Below the pieces are notes generated by a model. The model was not told the DNA's origin and did no database searches. It saw nothing but the letters and a program-made list of their open reading frames with translations. Shown piece after piece: positions 53,592 through 61,731 of a DNA stretch of 64,000 nucleotides. This stretch comes from an uncultured Hyphomicrobiales bacterium. Lineage in GTDB: Bacteria; Pseudomonadota; Alphaproteobacteria; Rhizobiales; Beijerinckiaceae. Every line of letters starts with the position of its first letter. Position 1 is the stretch's first letter. The position numbers and the translations under genes were made by a program. The DNA lies in the NCBI GenBank assembly GCA_903847605.1, contig CAINED010000033.1, positions 1-64,000 on the forward strand, written 5' to 3'.

Positions 53592-54578
53592 CTAGTCTGC
53601 TGCGCGGATCATGTCGATCAGACGCTTGAGCTTGGCGTCTTTCGCAGCATTCGCGTGAAGGTCGGCCATCGCCTCCACGAAAGGCTTGCGATCGAAGTTG
53701 GAAACGATCGTGTTTCCGCCTTCCATTGCCTGCTTGCGCGAGCGTTCCTCCCAGGCGCGCCATTGCCCGCGCATGAACAGGGAAGATTCGCGCGCAGCCT
53801 GTTTGAAAATCTTCTGATCGGCCGCATCGAGCGTATCCCACGCCTTGCGCGACATGATCAGAAGCTCCGGCGCCATCGTGTGTTCGGTCAAAATATAATG
53901 CTGCGCCACCTTGAAGTGATCCGTGGTCACGTAGGAGGGCCAGTTATTCTCTGCGCCGTCGACGAGTTTTGTCGCAAGACTCGTCAACACCTGCCCGTAG
54001 GAAATGACCACGGGCGTCGCGCCCATCGCTTTCACCATCTCTTCTGCAAGCCTCGAGTTCTGCACACGGATGCGCAGCCCCTGCATGTCGGCCAACGAGC
54101 GTACAGTCTTCGTCGTGTAGATCGAACGCGCGCCGGAATCGTAAAAGGTGAGGCCGACGAACTCGTAATTATCGAGTTGCTTCAAGATTTCCTCGCCGAC
54201 CGGGCCGTCGAGGACACGATGCAGATGGTCGATGGACGAGAAGAGAAAGGGAATGGCCAGCGCTTCCAGCTCGGGGATAACCTGCGTCAGGGGCGCGGTA
54301 TTGATGCGGTTGATGTCGATGGCGCCGACACGCGTCTGCTTGATCGTCTCGTTTTCCTCGCCGAGCTGTCCGGAGTGGAAGACCCGGACACTATGGCGAC
54401 CGTTCGTCCGTTCCCGGACCAGCCGGTTCATGTGCTCGATGGCCTGGACGGTCGGATAATCCGCGACCTGATTGTCGGCAGCGCGGAACTCGCGCGCCTG
54501 CGCAGGCACGGCGAAAGCCGCTGTAAATGTGGCCAGCAGGACGGCAGAAAAGGCACGCAAGGCGAGCTTACTTATCAT
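53592..54578 (-). CDS. TRAP-type periplasmic binding protein of the sensing operon (first gene)
   Basis: 328 aa DctP family with Sec signal ending VPAQAR. ADNQVADYPTVQAIEHMNRL, SGQLGEENETIKQTRVGAID and GLRIRV with the ligand Arg. It is first in the operon, 16 bp before the membrane kinase start. DYPTVQ and GEExExI are shared with the last gene of the operon, so the two TRAP-type proteins are paralogues. Without a DctQM partner, it likely binds the kinase rather than a permease. Confidence 0.92.
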   Translation of the reverse strand: MISKLALRAFSAVLLATFTAAFAVPAQAREFRAADNQVADYPTVQAIEHMNRLVRERTNGRHSVRVFHSGQLGEENETIKQTRVGAIDINRINTAPLTQVIPELEALAIPFLFSSIDHLHRVLDGPVGEEILKQLDNYEFVGLTFYDSGARSIYTTKTVRSLADMQGLRIRVQNSRLAEEMVKAMGATPVVISYGQVLTSLATKLVDGAENNWPSYVTTDHFKVAQHYILTEHTMAPELLIMSRKAWDTLDAADQKIFKQAARESSLFMRGQWRAWEERSRKQAMEGGNTIVSNFDRKPFVEAMADLHANAAKDAKLKRLIDMIRAAD

Positions 54579-54705
54579 GGCAATTCCCCGGGAGGCTGCA
54601 TCCTATAGATTGCCTTCGGGGTTCGCCAGTGCCTGCCGCGCGGGTCTCAAACGGCTTGCGGCCGACCCAAAGGCCGGCCGCCGCGCCCTGCTCCAAAATA
54701 GGCGC

Positions 54706-55431
54706 TTACTTTGTGAGGTAGGAACTTTGCAGGGCGTTGCCGGCTGCGCCGGCGACGGCGGCGACGGGCGCCTGGTAGAACTGGATGACGCCGAGGGCAG
54801 CGCAGGATGTCGCGTCCTGCTTGAGGGCGACGTTGCCGTTCAGCGTGAACTCGCCGGCCACCAGTTTGGAACAGGCGCTTGCGCCGTAGTTGATGTTGCC
54901 GCCAACGGTGAGTTTCGCCTTGGAGAGATAGACGATACCGTCCACGACGATGCTCGACCCCGGCTTCAGATCCTGATCGATGTTGATCGAGGGATGCTGG
55001 TAGATGGCCATGCCCTTCCAGGGGTTGCCGTTGCTGGAACCGGCAGTTGCACCAGCGCCTGTCGATGTCGAGATATCGAGCGTCGCCTTCTTGCCCGTAC
55101 CATTCGGCCAGAACATGATCGGCGTCGAGCTGACACCGGAGTTGTTGCCGGCGAGAACGATCGAAGTCCGACGCGCCGTCACATTGGCCTCGTTCGCAAA
55201 GACGAGGCCGCCGTTTTCGATCACGATCACGGTGTCCGTCGAGGGCGTGAGGCCGGAGATCGTGCCGGTGCCCGAGAAAGTAAGATTGCCGCAGATATGG
55301 ATCTCGGTATAGCCGCTCTGCGAAACGTGTTTCACATTCGTCGAAGCGGCCGGCATCGTCCCGCCCGGCGTCCAGGTATATCCGCCTGCGGTCGTGCCGC
55401 AGACGGGCTGGATATTGTTCTTCAGGCTCTC
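54706..55431 (-). pseudogene. C-terminal remnant of the TadE/TadG-type gene after an in-frame TAA
   Basis: Translation in the same frame continues past the TAA at 55432-55434 for 241 codons without another stop: ESLKNNIQPVCGTTAGGYTW, then TPGGT, then HICGNLTFSGTGTISGLTPS and a beta-rich, repeat-like region to SSYLTK. TadG-type pilus proteins have just such a C-terminal part. An ATG at 55354-55356 has no good ribosome-binding site. One base change would restore a 465-residue protein. Confidence 0.75.
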
Positions 55432-56103
55432 TTAGATGTCGGGATATTCATCCTGTCCCGGGTGAGGATTCGGGCAGGCTGTGATCGAACCGCGCGCATA
55501 GGAGGCCGCGGCGCCGATGTTGTTGCCGTTGCACTTCATGCTCTTGTTGGAGATGAGGCTGCAGTTCGTCAGCAACACGCTGGGATTGCCGTTGAAGACG
55601 ATCGTGTCGAAGTTGACGTCGAGATCCTCGCCCAGGGAAAGGATGCAGGAGTCGTCGCGGCGTTCCGCGACGCCCGGCGTGCCCGGCGTGCCCGGCGTCG
55701 CCGCAACCGTCGCGACAGCGGTCGCAGAACGCGTGATCGATACGTTCTCGAGAACGTAGGACATGAACATCGTTGGCATCTGGACTGTGGCGTCGTAGCT
55801 GAGACTGCCGTCGGCATTCGCGCGCATCTGCGAGGTGAAGGCCTGGCCCGTCAGCGATGCGAGCACCAGCCTGTCGGCGAATTCCTTGCGCGCGTTGATA
55901 TCGCTGCTGGAGGCCACAGCGGACAGGACCGCGTTGTCGACAGCTACCTGAACATTGTTGACCAGGATAACGGAACGCCCGAGATCGATGGCCGCCCCGA
56001 CCGACGCCATCACGGGAATGATGGACAAGGCGAAGGGGATCGATGCCGATCCCTTCCGGTTTCGAAAAAACGCTCTTCCCAGTTTCTGCATGTATCTGGC
56101 CAT
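55432..56103 (-). CDS. TadE/TadG-family pilus assembly protein, N-terminal fragment
   Basis: 223 aa ending at TAA. RNRKGSASIPFALSIIPVMA is the TadE-like N-terminal membrane segment; AIDLGRSVILVNNVQVAVDN is typical of TadG proteins, which sit in the inner membrane and take part in Flp pilus assembly. A TPGTPGTPG hinge lies near 140. The stop truncates the protein near its middle. AGGGG lies ahead of ATG 56101-56103. Other tad/cpa genes are not in the window. Confidence 0.8.
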   Translation of the reverse strand: MARYMQKLGRAFFRNRKGSASIPFALSIIPVMASVGAAIDLGRSVILVNNVQVAVDNAVLSAVASSSDINARKEFADRLVLASLTGQAFTSQMRANADGSLSYDATVQMPTMFMSYVLENVSITRSATAVATVAATPGTPGTPGVAERRDDSCILSLGEDLDVNFDTIVFNGNPSVLLTNCSLISNKSMKCNGNNIGAAASYARGSITACPNPHPGQDEYPDI

Positions 56104-56650
56104 ACCGCACCCCTGTTGCCCTGGCAGGACGCCTTGCGGGTAAACCTGCCCAAACGTGTTCCGTTAAACACAGGTAAGAAATCGGCCAGAGCGCCTTAAC
56201 GAGTGCTAACTTTTGAAAGTGCAATTCGAGCGGTTCCAGCGATTACTCTGCGGTTCGCAAGTTTGAACTCGCATTAAGGCTGATAAAAAGTTTCGAACAA
56301 TCCGAAGAAATCGAGCCTTCGGAGATATCCGCCAAACTCTTATTAAAACACGATATTTTTTCGATCTTTCTCGATAGAGGCTGAAAAAGGCAGCATATTT
56401 TGTTGTGCCGCCTTCGCCGAGAGCGACGATGCAGCGCGAAATCGCGAGCCGCGTTTTAATCAAATGCACACCTTCTGCGGAAGTTGCAGCCTTTGATTTG
56501 GCCACCCGCAGCAAGACTGGAGAAACACAAGCGCCTGAATTTTCCGAATTGCGGCGTTAACGGCGACGTCACCTTCGTTAACGCGGGAGGCCCGCTGGCG
56601 CTGGCGGAGGGCCTGCGCCTATACTTCCCCGCACGGCACGGGAGAGACAG
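56104..56650. other. 547 bp divergent intergenic region
   Basis: No supported gene; a 102-codon minus-strand frame here has no family character. The middle is AT-rich with runs such as TTAAAAC and TTTTTCG. Two CGTTAACG palindromes (56555-56562, 56576-56583) lie near the AhpD-like gene. Promoters for the pilus gene (minus) and the AhpD-like gene (plus) are expected here. Confidence 0.45.
56555..56583. promoter_or_regulatory. Tandem CGTTAACG palindromes
   Basis: CGTTAACG occurs at 56555-56562 and 56576-56583, 21 bp apart centre to centre, i.e. about two helical turns, 67 bp before the AhpD-like start. This spacing suits a dimeric regulator binding one face of the DNA. No known site is matched. 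Confidence 0.35.
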
Positions 56651-57244
56651 ATGGGCGAACAAGACCAGACGAAAGTGGGCGCAATGGCAGGGGTGATGGC
56701 GCTCGATCTGCCGCTCGCCGAACCAACGCCCGATATGGCAGCCTACTTCCAGAAATGCCGGGACAAGATCGGCTATGTGCCGAATGTGCTCACAGCCTAT
56801 GCGCATGACATGGCGAAGCTCGAGGCATTCGCGACCTTCTACAACGACCTGATGCTCGCCCCTTCTGGCCTCAGCAAGCTGGAACGCGAGATGATCGCCG
56901 TCGCGGTCTCCTCCGAGAACAAGTGCTTTTATTGCCTGACGGCCCACGGCGCCGCAGTGCGCCAGCTTTCGGGCGATCCCGTCCTCGGCGAGATGATGGT
57001 GATGAATTATCGCGCCGCCGACCTGCCGCCCCGGCAGCGTGCCATGCTGGACTTCGCCGTGAAGATCACGCGCGCCAGCTATGAAATCGGCGAGCAGGAC
57101 AGGCAAGCGCTCCGCGACATCGGTTTCAACGATCGCGACATCTGGGACATCGCGGCGGTCGCCGGGTTCTTCAACATGTCGAACCGCATGGCCAGCGCTG
57201 TCGATATGCGGCCCAACGCGGAATATCATTCCACCGCGCGCTGA
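56651..57244 (+). CDS. Peroxidase-related AhpD/carboxymuconolactone decarboxylase-family protein
   Basis: 197 aa, helical. The redox centre CFYCLTAHG has C92, C95 and H99 (CxxCxxxH) as in AhpD-like alkylhydroperoxidases. The leading IGYVPNVLTAYAHD and downstream GEQDRQALRDIGFNDRDIWD segments fit the peroxidase-related subgroup. GGAGAGACAG precedes ATG. Cytoplasmic; the physiological partner is unknown. Confidence 0.92.
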   Translation: MGEQDQTKVGAMAGVMALDLPLAEPTPDMAAYFQKCRDKIGYVPNVLTAYAHDMAKLEAFATFYNDLMLAPSGLSKLEREMIAVAVSSENKCFYCLTAHGAAVRQLSGDPVLGEMMVMNYRAADLPPRQRAMLDFAVKITRASYEIGEQDRQALRDIGFNDRDIWDIAAVAGFFNMSNRMASAVDMRPNAEYHSTAR

Positions 57245-57265
57245 CCGGCCCTGGCAGTTAAAGGT

Positions 57266-57745
57266 CTATTGCGTGAACGTATTCCGCACACGCCGCGAGC
57301 GCAGCATGTAAGGGATCGACACCAGCGCCCAGATGACGCCTGCGATCGGCGCGCGCCAGTTCACGAGATCGAACGGCAGGTTTTCGCTGCCGACTTCGCT
57401 CGCGAGCAGGACGGCTCCGGTCATGAAGGTCACGCCGCTGGCGAAAAGTCCGGCGAAGATGAACCATATGTAAGCGTACGGCAGCGCCTTCTTCTTCGAG
57501 AAGAACAGCCAGGCGACGACGAGCGACGCCACAAACACGATACCCGTGGTCACGAATTCCGTCACGATCCAGAACGCGGATTCGAACGGCTCGTCCGAAC
57601 CGACGATCGCCACCGCCGATTGCGCGTTGCGCACGGCGCGCCACGCGACAAAGAATGGCGCCAGAGCAATGACGACCGCAAACGGATAGAGCCAGCCGGC
57701 AATGCCGCGCGGCCCATACCCCGTGATGTCGCGATCTTCCTGCAT
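57266..57745 (-). CDS. DUF2569-like membrane protein
   Basis: 159 aa with four hydrophobic helices. GPRGIAGWLYPFAVVIALAP is the typical DUF2569 start (usually GIGGWL), followed by helices near 60-85, 95-115 and 130-150. The ATG at 57743-57745 is the first plausible start, though its ribosome-binding site is poor. Function unknown. Confidence 0.78.
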   Translation of the reverse strand: MQEDRDITGYGPRGIAGWLYPFAVVIALAPFFVAWRAVRNAQSAVAIVGSDEPFESAFWIVTEFVTTGIVFVASLVVAWLFFSKKKALPYAYIWFIFAGLFASGVTFMTGAVLLASEVGSENLPFDLVNWRAPIAGVIWALVSIPYMLRSRRVRNTFTQ

Positions 57746-57869
57746 CCCTGCGCCGTGGTTCGATTGATTATAACAAATTATCGCAGATCGGCCTGCTTCG
57801 CGACGATGCAAGTCAACAAAAATGGCGGGCCAAAGCCCGCCATAATAATTTTTAGATCGGTTGCCGCTA

Positions 57870-60194
57870 TTATTCCGCCGCCATCTTGGGCGCGACCGCA
57901 TCCAGCGCCGCAAGAATGCGCGGCGGCGAGAAGGGCTGTTCATAAACGCGCACGCCCGTTGCGTCGTAGATGGCGTTGGCGATTGCCGCGATGGGCGGAA
58001 TGATCGGCACTTCGCCGACGCCGCGCACGCCATAGGGATGGTTCGGATTGGGAACCTCCACGATTTCAGCATGCAGGTAAGGCAGGTCTGAGGCCACCGG
58101 TATGCGGTAGTCTAGGAAGCCTGCATTAATCATCTGGCCCTTGTCGTTGTAGAGATACTCCTCGTTCAACGCCATGCCGATGCCCTGCGCTGCGGCGCCG
58201 TGCCATTGTCCCTTCACGAAGTCAGGGAAGACGGCCTTGCCGGCGTCCTGGACAATCGAATAGCGCAGCACTTTTACCGCGCCGGTCTGCCTGTCGACTT
58301 CCACATCGACCACGTGAGTGCCGAAGCCCGGCCCCTGGTTGACGACGTTGATCTCGGCATGGCCCGCAATCGTGCCGCCATAGTAGGAGGCCTCCTTGGC
58401 GAGCGCAGGCACCGACAGCGGCTCGAAGTCGCCGACGTTGGAGCCCGCCGGACGGCAGTGCCCGTTCTCGAACACCACCTGATCCTGGTCGACGCCCCAC
58501 TTGCGCGCCGCGATCTCGCACATGCGCGCGATGGCGTTGCGCGTCGCCTTCACGACGGCCATCGAGCCCGCGGTCGTGCCGCGGCTGCCCGCCGTCATAA
58601 AGTTGAAGCCGAGCACGCTGGTGTCGCTGGGTATGGCGCGCACCTTGTCGGCCGTGATCCCGAGTTCTTCCGCAACGATCATCGAGAAGGCCGACCGCAT
58701 GCCGCCGGTGACATCGACCGTGCCGAAGATCACCGAAGCCGTGCCGTCCTCGTTGATATTGATTGTCGCCGAGGTTTCCATGCCCAGTGTGAACCAGAAG
58801 CCCGTGGCAACGCCGCGGCCCTGGTTCGGCCCGAGCGGGATCTTGAGATGGTCGAGCTGCTTTGCGCGCTCCAGCGTCTCGATATAGCCGATGCGCGCGA
58901 GCTTCGGACCGAAATGCGTCTGCGTGCCTTCCTTGGCGGCGTTGCGCAGGCGGAATTCGATCGGGTCGATCTTCAATGCCTCCGCGAGTTCGTCCACTAC
59001 GCCTTCGACGCCGAAGGCGATCATTGGCGCGCCGGGCGCGCGATAGGCCGCGACCTTCGGACGGTTGCAGACGACGTCATGGCCGACGACAAGCACGTTC
59101 TCGAGATCGTAGCGCGTGAACACGGTGATGGCCGCAAGCCCGAGCGAAGAGCCTGCAAAAGCCCCGGCCTGGTAGTTCATCTCGGCAAAAGCGGCGGTGA
59201 TCTTGCCGTCCTTCGTCGCGCCCATCTTCACTTTCACATTCGTGCCCGAAGTCGGGCCCGATGCGCGGAAGACCTCATCGCGCGTCATCACCATCTTCAC
59301 GGGACGGCGCGACTTCTGCGACAGTTTTACAGCCAGCGGTTCGAGATAGACGTTGTTCTTTCCGCCGAAGCCGCCGCCGAGTTCGCACGGCGTCACCTTC
59401 ACCTTGGAAATGTCCATCTTGAGCAGCTTGGCGATCTGCGCACGGAACACGAAATGGCCCTGTGTCGCCGTCCAGACTTCCGCGACGCCGCCATCGGTAT
59501 AATGCGCAACGGACGCATGCGGCTCGATATACCCCTGGTGCGTGGCCGCCGTATTGTATTCGCGCTCGATGATGACGTCGGCCTTCTTGAAGCCGGCCTC
59601 GACGTCGCCGAGCTTCGATGTCATGCGCAGCGCGACGTTCGAGGGCTTCTCGGGCTTGGGCTCAACGCCGCGCGTAAACATGTCATCGTGCAGGACCGGC
59701 GCACCGGGCTGCATCGCCTCGACGACGTTGATGACATGGGGCAGAACTTCGTATTCGACCTTGATGAGCTTCAGCGCCTTTTTGGCGATGGCTTCCGAGG
59801 TCGCAGCGACGGCGGCGACAGGATGGCCGTCGTAAAGGACTTTCTCGCGCGCCATCATGTTGCGCGTGACGTCCTTGAAGTTGATCATCAGCTCGCCGGA
59901 CGCGGCATATTCGACTTCCATGTCAGGAAAATCGTCGCGCGTGACGACGGCTTTCACGCCCGGCAGCTTTTCTGCTGCCGACACGTCGATCGACAGGATG
60001 TTGGCATGGGCATGCGGGCTGCGCAGCACCTTGCCGAAGAGCTGGCCGGGCAGGTTGATATCCGCCGCATAGCGCGCGCGTCCCGTGACCTTGTCGATTG
60101 CGTCAGGGCGATCGGTCGGCTTGCCTCCGATGACATGTAATGCCTTCGGCTCGTATTTGATCATTGTCCCGAATGGTGAAGGGGGGCGTCCCAT
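57870..60194 (-). CDS. Xanthine dehydrogenase-family molybdopterin-binding subunit
   Basis: 774 aa catalytic subunit of a molybdenum hydroxylase. DKVTGRARYAADINLPGQLF opens it; GGGFGGKNNVYLEPLAVKLS and AYRAPGAPMIAFGVEGVVDE contact the cofactor, and the catalytic Glu is in GVGEVPIIPP. The AYRCSFR motif of CO dehydrogenases is absent, so an aldehyde, purine or aromatic-CoA type substrate is likelier. It is the third gene of an operon with the [2Fe-2S] and FAD subunits; 3 bp separate it from the small subunit. Confidence 0.93.
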   Translation of the reverse strand: MGRPPSPFGTMIKYEPKALHVIGGKPTDRPDAIDKVTGRARYAADINLPGQLFGKVLRSPHAHANILSIDVSAAEKLPGVKAVVTRDDFPDMEVEYAASGELMINFKDVTRNMMAREKVLYDGHPVAAVAATSEAIAKKALKLIKVEYEVLPHVINVVEAMQPGAPVLHDDMFTRGVEPKPEKPSNVALRMTSKLGDVEAGFKKADVIIEREYNTAATHQGYIEPHASVAHYTDGGVAEVWTATQGHFVFRAQIAKLLKMDISKVKVTPCELGGGFGGKNNVYLEPLAVKLSQKSRRPVKMVMTRDEVFRASGPTSGTNVKVKMGATKDGKITAAFAEMNYQAGAFAGSSLGLAAITVFTRYDLENVLVVGHDVVCNRPKVAAYRAPGAPMIAFGVEGVVDELAEALKIDPIEFRLRNAAKEGTQTHFGPKLARIGYIETLERAKQLDHLKIPLGPNQGRGVATGFWFTLGMETSATININEDGTASVIFGTVDVTGGMRSAFSMIVAEELGITADKVRAIPSDTSVLGFNFMTAGSRGTTAGSMAVVKATRNAIARMCEIAARKWGVDQDQVVFENGHCRPAGSNVGDFEPLSVPALAKEASYYGGTIAGHAEINVVNQGPGFGTHVVDVEVDRQTGAVKVLRYSIVQDAGKAVFPDFVKGQWHGAAAQGIGMALNEEYLYNDKGQMINAGFLDYRIPVASDLPYLHAEIVEVPNPNHPYGVRGVGEVPIIPPIAAIANAIYDATGVRVYEQPFSPPRILAALDAVAPKMAAE

Positions 60195-60197
60195 GGT

Positions 60198-60674
60198 TCA
60201 GGCTCCTCTCATTTCAGCAGCAGCGGCCTTCACGGCGTCGACGATATTGTTGTAGCCGGTGCACCGGCAAAGATTGCCGGCGAGCCAGAAGCGAATTTCC
60301 TCTTCGCTCGGATCGGGATTGCGCTCGAGCAGCTTGCGCGAGGCCATCAGCAGACCGGGCGTACAGATGCCGCATTGAAGCGCGATCTTGTCGATGAAAT
60401 GGCGCTGCAGCGGATGCAGTTCATTACCCGACGCCATGCCCTCGACGGTTTCGATGGACTTGCCGTTCATCTCGGCGCCCATGGCGAGGCACGAGCAGAC
60501 AAGAACGCCGTCGACGATCACGGAACACGCGCCGCAATCGCCTGTCGCGCAGCCTTCCTTCGTGCCGGTGAGTTCGAGTTCGTCGCGCAGGACGTCGAGC
60601 AGCGACTGCGAGGTATCGCAGAGATAGTCGACATGGTCGCCGTTGATGGTGCAGTTGACGTGATGTCTTGCCAT
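60198..60674 (-). CDS. [2Fe-2S] small subunit of molybdenum hydroxylase
   Basis: 158 aa. The plant-type ferredoxin cluster is bound by C42, C47, C50 and C62; the second cluster by C101, C104, C136 and C138 (CGIC and CRC). All eight Cys are present. It carries electrons from the molybdenum site to FAD. Its ATG overlaps the stop of the FAD-subunit gene by 1 bp. Confidence 0.96.
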   Translation of the reverse strand: MARHHVNCTINGDHVDYLCDTSQSLLDVLRDELELTGTKEGCATGDCGACSVIVDGVLVCSCLAMGAEMNGKSIETVEGMASGNELHPLQRHFIDKIALQCGICTPGLLMASRKLLERNPDPSEEEIRFWLAGNLCRCTGYNNIVDAVKAAAAEMRGA

Positions 60675-61549
60675 TATTTTGCGCCTCCCTTAGCGCGCTG
60701 CAGAGCGATGGCGGCTGTACGCTTCGCCAATACGCCTGCCACCTTGATTCTGAATATCTTCGTGCCGCGCTTGTCGTCGATCGGACGGCAGGCAGCGCTG
60801 GCGACTGCCGCGAGCTTGTCGAGCGCGGCCTCATCCACCTTGGTTCCGACAAGCGCCTTGGCGGCGTCGGGAACGAGGATCGGCTTTTCGGCGACCGCGC
60901 CGAGCGCCATCGTGGCGGCGGTGCAGGTCCCCGAGGCATCGAGCGTTATGTTCACGGAGACGCCGACGACGGCAATGTCCATTTCCGTGCGCGGCGTAAA
61001 GCGCAGATAGGCGCTGCCCGAATGCGGCGGCGCATCCGGCACGAAGAATGAGGTGACGATCTCGCCCTTGGCTAGAGATGTTTTGCCAGGGCCGGTGCAG
61101 ACGTCCGACACGGGTATGTCGCGCTTGCCGTTGGGGCCGACGACCGTGGCGATCACGCCCGACGACATCAGCGGCGGCACGCTGTCGGCGGCCGGCGAGG
61201 CGTTGCAGAGATTGCCGGCGACAGTCGCGCGGCCCTTCACCTGCATCGAGCCGATCAGCTTCACGCCGTCGATGATTCCCGGCCAGGCCTTTGAGAAGCC
61301 CTCGTGGTCCATCAATTCAATGCCGGTGGCCGTGGCGCCGAAGCGCCAGCCGCCCGCTTCGCGCGAAATGCCATTCAGGCCGGGTATCCGCTTGATATCG
61401 ACGACAAGCTCCGGCTCGATCATGTCGGCATGCAATTGCACCAGCACGTCGGTGCCGCCGGCCAGAATACGGGTCGTCCCCGTCGCTTTCGCCAGCAAGG
61501 CGATGGCCGCGTCGGCGGTGGCCGGCGCTTCGTAACGTAAATCGGTCAT
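60674..61549 (-). CDS. FAD-binding subunit of molybdenum hydroxylase
   Basis: 291 aa. FAD-contact motifs ILAGGTDVLVQLHADM and the TVAGNLCNASPAADSVPPLM region are clear, followed by the CO-dehydrogenase-flavoprotein C-terminal domain. ATG 61547-61549 is preceded by GGGAG. First gene of the three-subunit operon and divergent from the ThDP enzyme gene by 182 bp. Confidence 0.94.
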   Translation of the reverse strand: MTDLRYEAPATADAAIALLAKATGTTRILAGGTDVLVQLHADMIEPELVVDIKRIPGLNGISREAGGWRFGATATGIELMDHEGFSKAWPGIIDGVKLIGSMQVKGRATVAGNLCNASPAADSVPPLMSSGVIATVVGPNGKRDIPVSDVCTGPGKTSLAKGEIVTSFFVPDAPPHSGSAYLRFTPRTEMDIAVVGVSVNITLDASGTCTAATMALGAVAEKPILVPDAAKALVGTKVDEAALDKLAAVASAACRPIDDKRGTKIFRIKVAGVLAKRTAAIALQRAKGGAK

Positions 61550-61731
61550 GACTGCTCCCTGGACCTCTCCCGAATGGCCCGGCGCTTTTCGCAAGGGCTT
61601 GCGTCGCGTCAGTTGGCGCTCCGGAGCCGGGATCATAACCACACTTTATCGCGGCTGTAAGAGGAGAAATTGGCGCGCCGCCCGAGCCTTGCGCTATAGG
61701 GAGGCAGACCAAAATTCACCGGGAGGACCCA

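Noticed and set aside
49791..53629. Long plus-strand frames across the kinase genes
   Set aside because: Both are antisense shadows of genes with complete kinase and REC motifs.
46560..54578. A TRAP or ABC transporter operon
   Set aside because: There is no permease or ATPase gene; the genes between the binding proteins are signalling proteins.
56206..56514. 102-codon minus-strand frame in the pilus gene upstream region
   Set aside because: Basic, low-complexity product, no ribosome-binding site, no resemblance to a family.
58200..60140. 646-codon plus-strand open frame
   Set aside because: Antisense to the molybdopterin subunit; its product is His/Arg/Asp-rich without domain signal.
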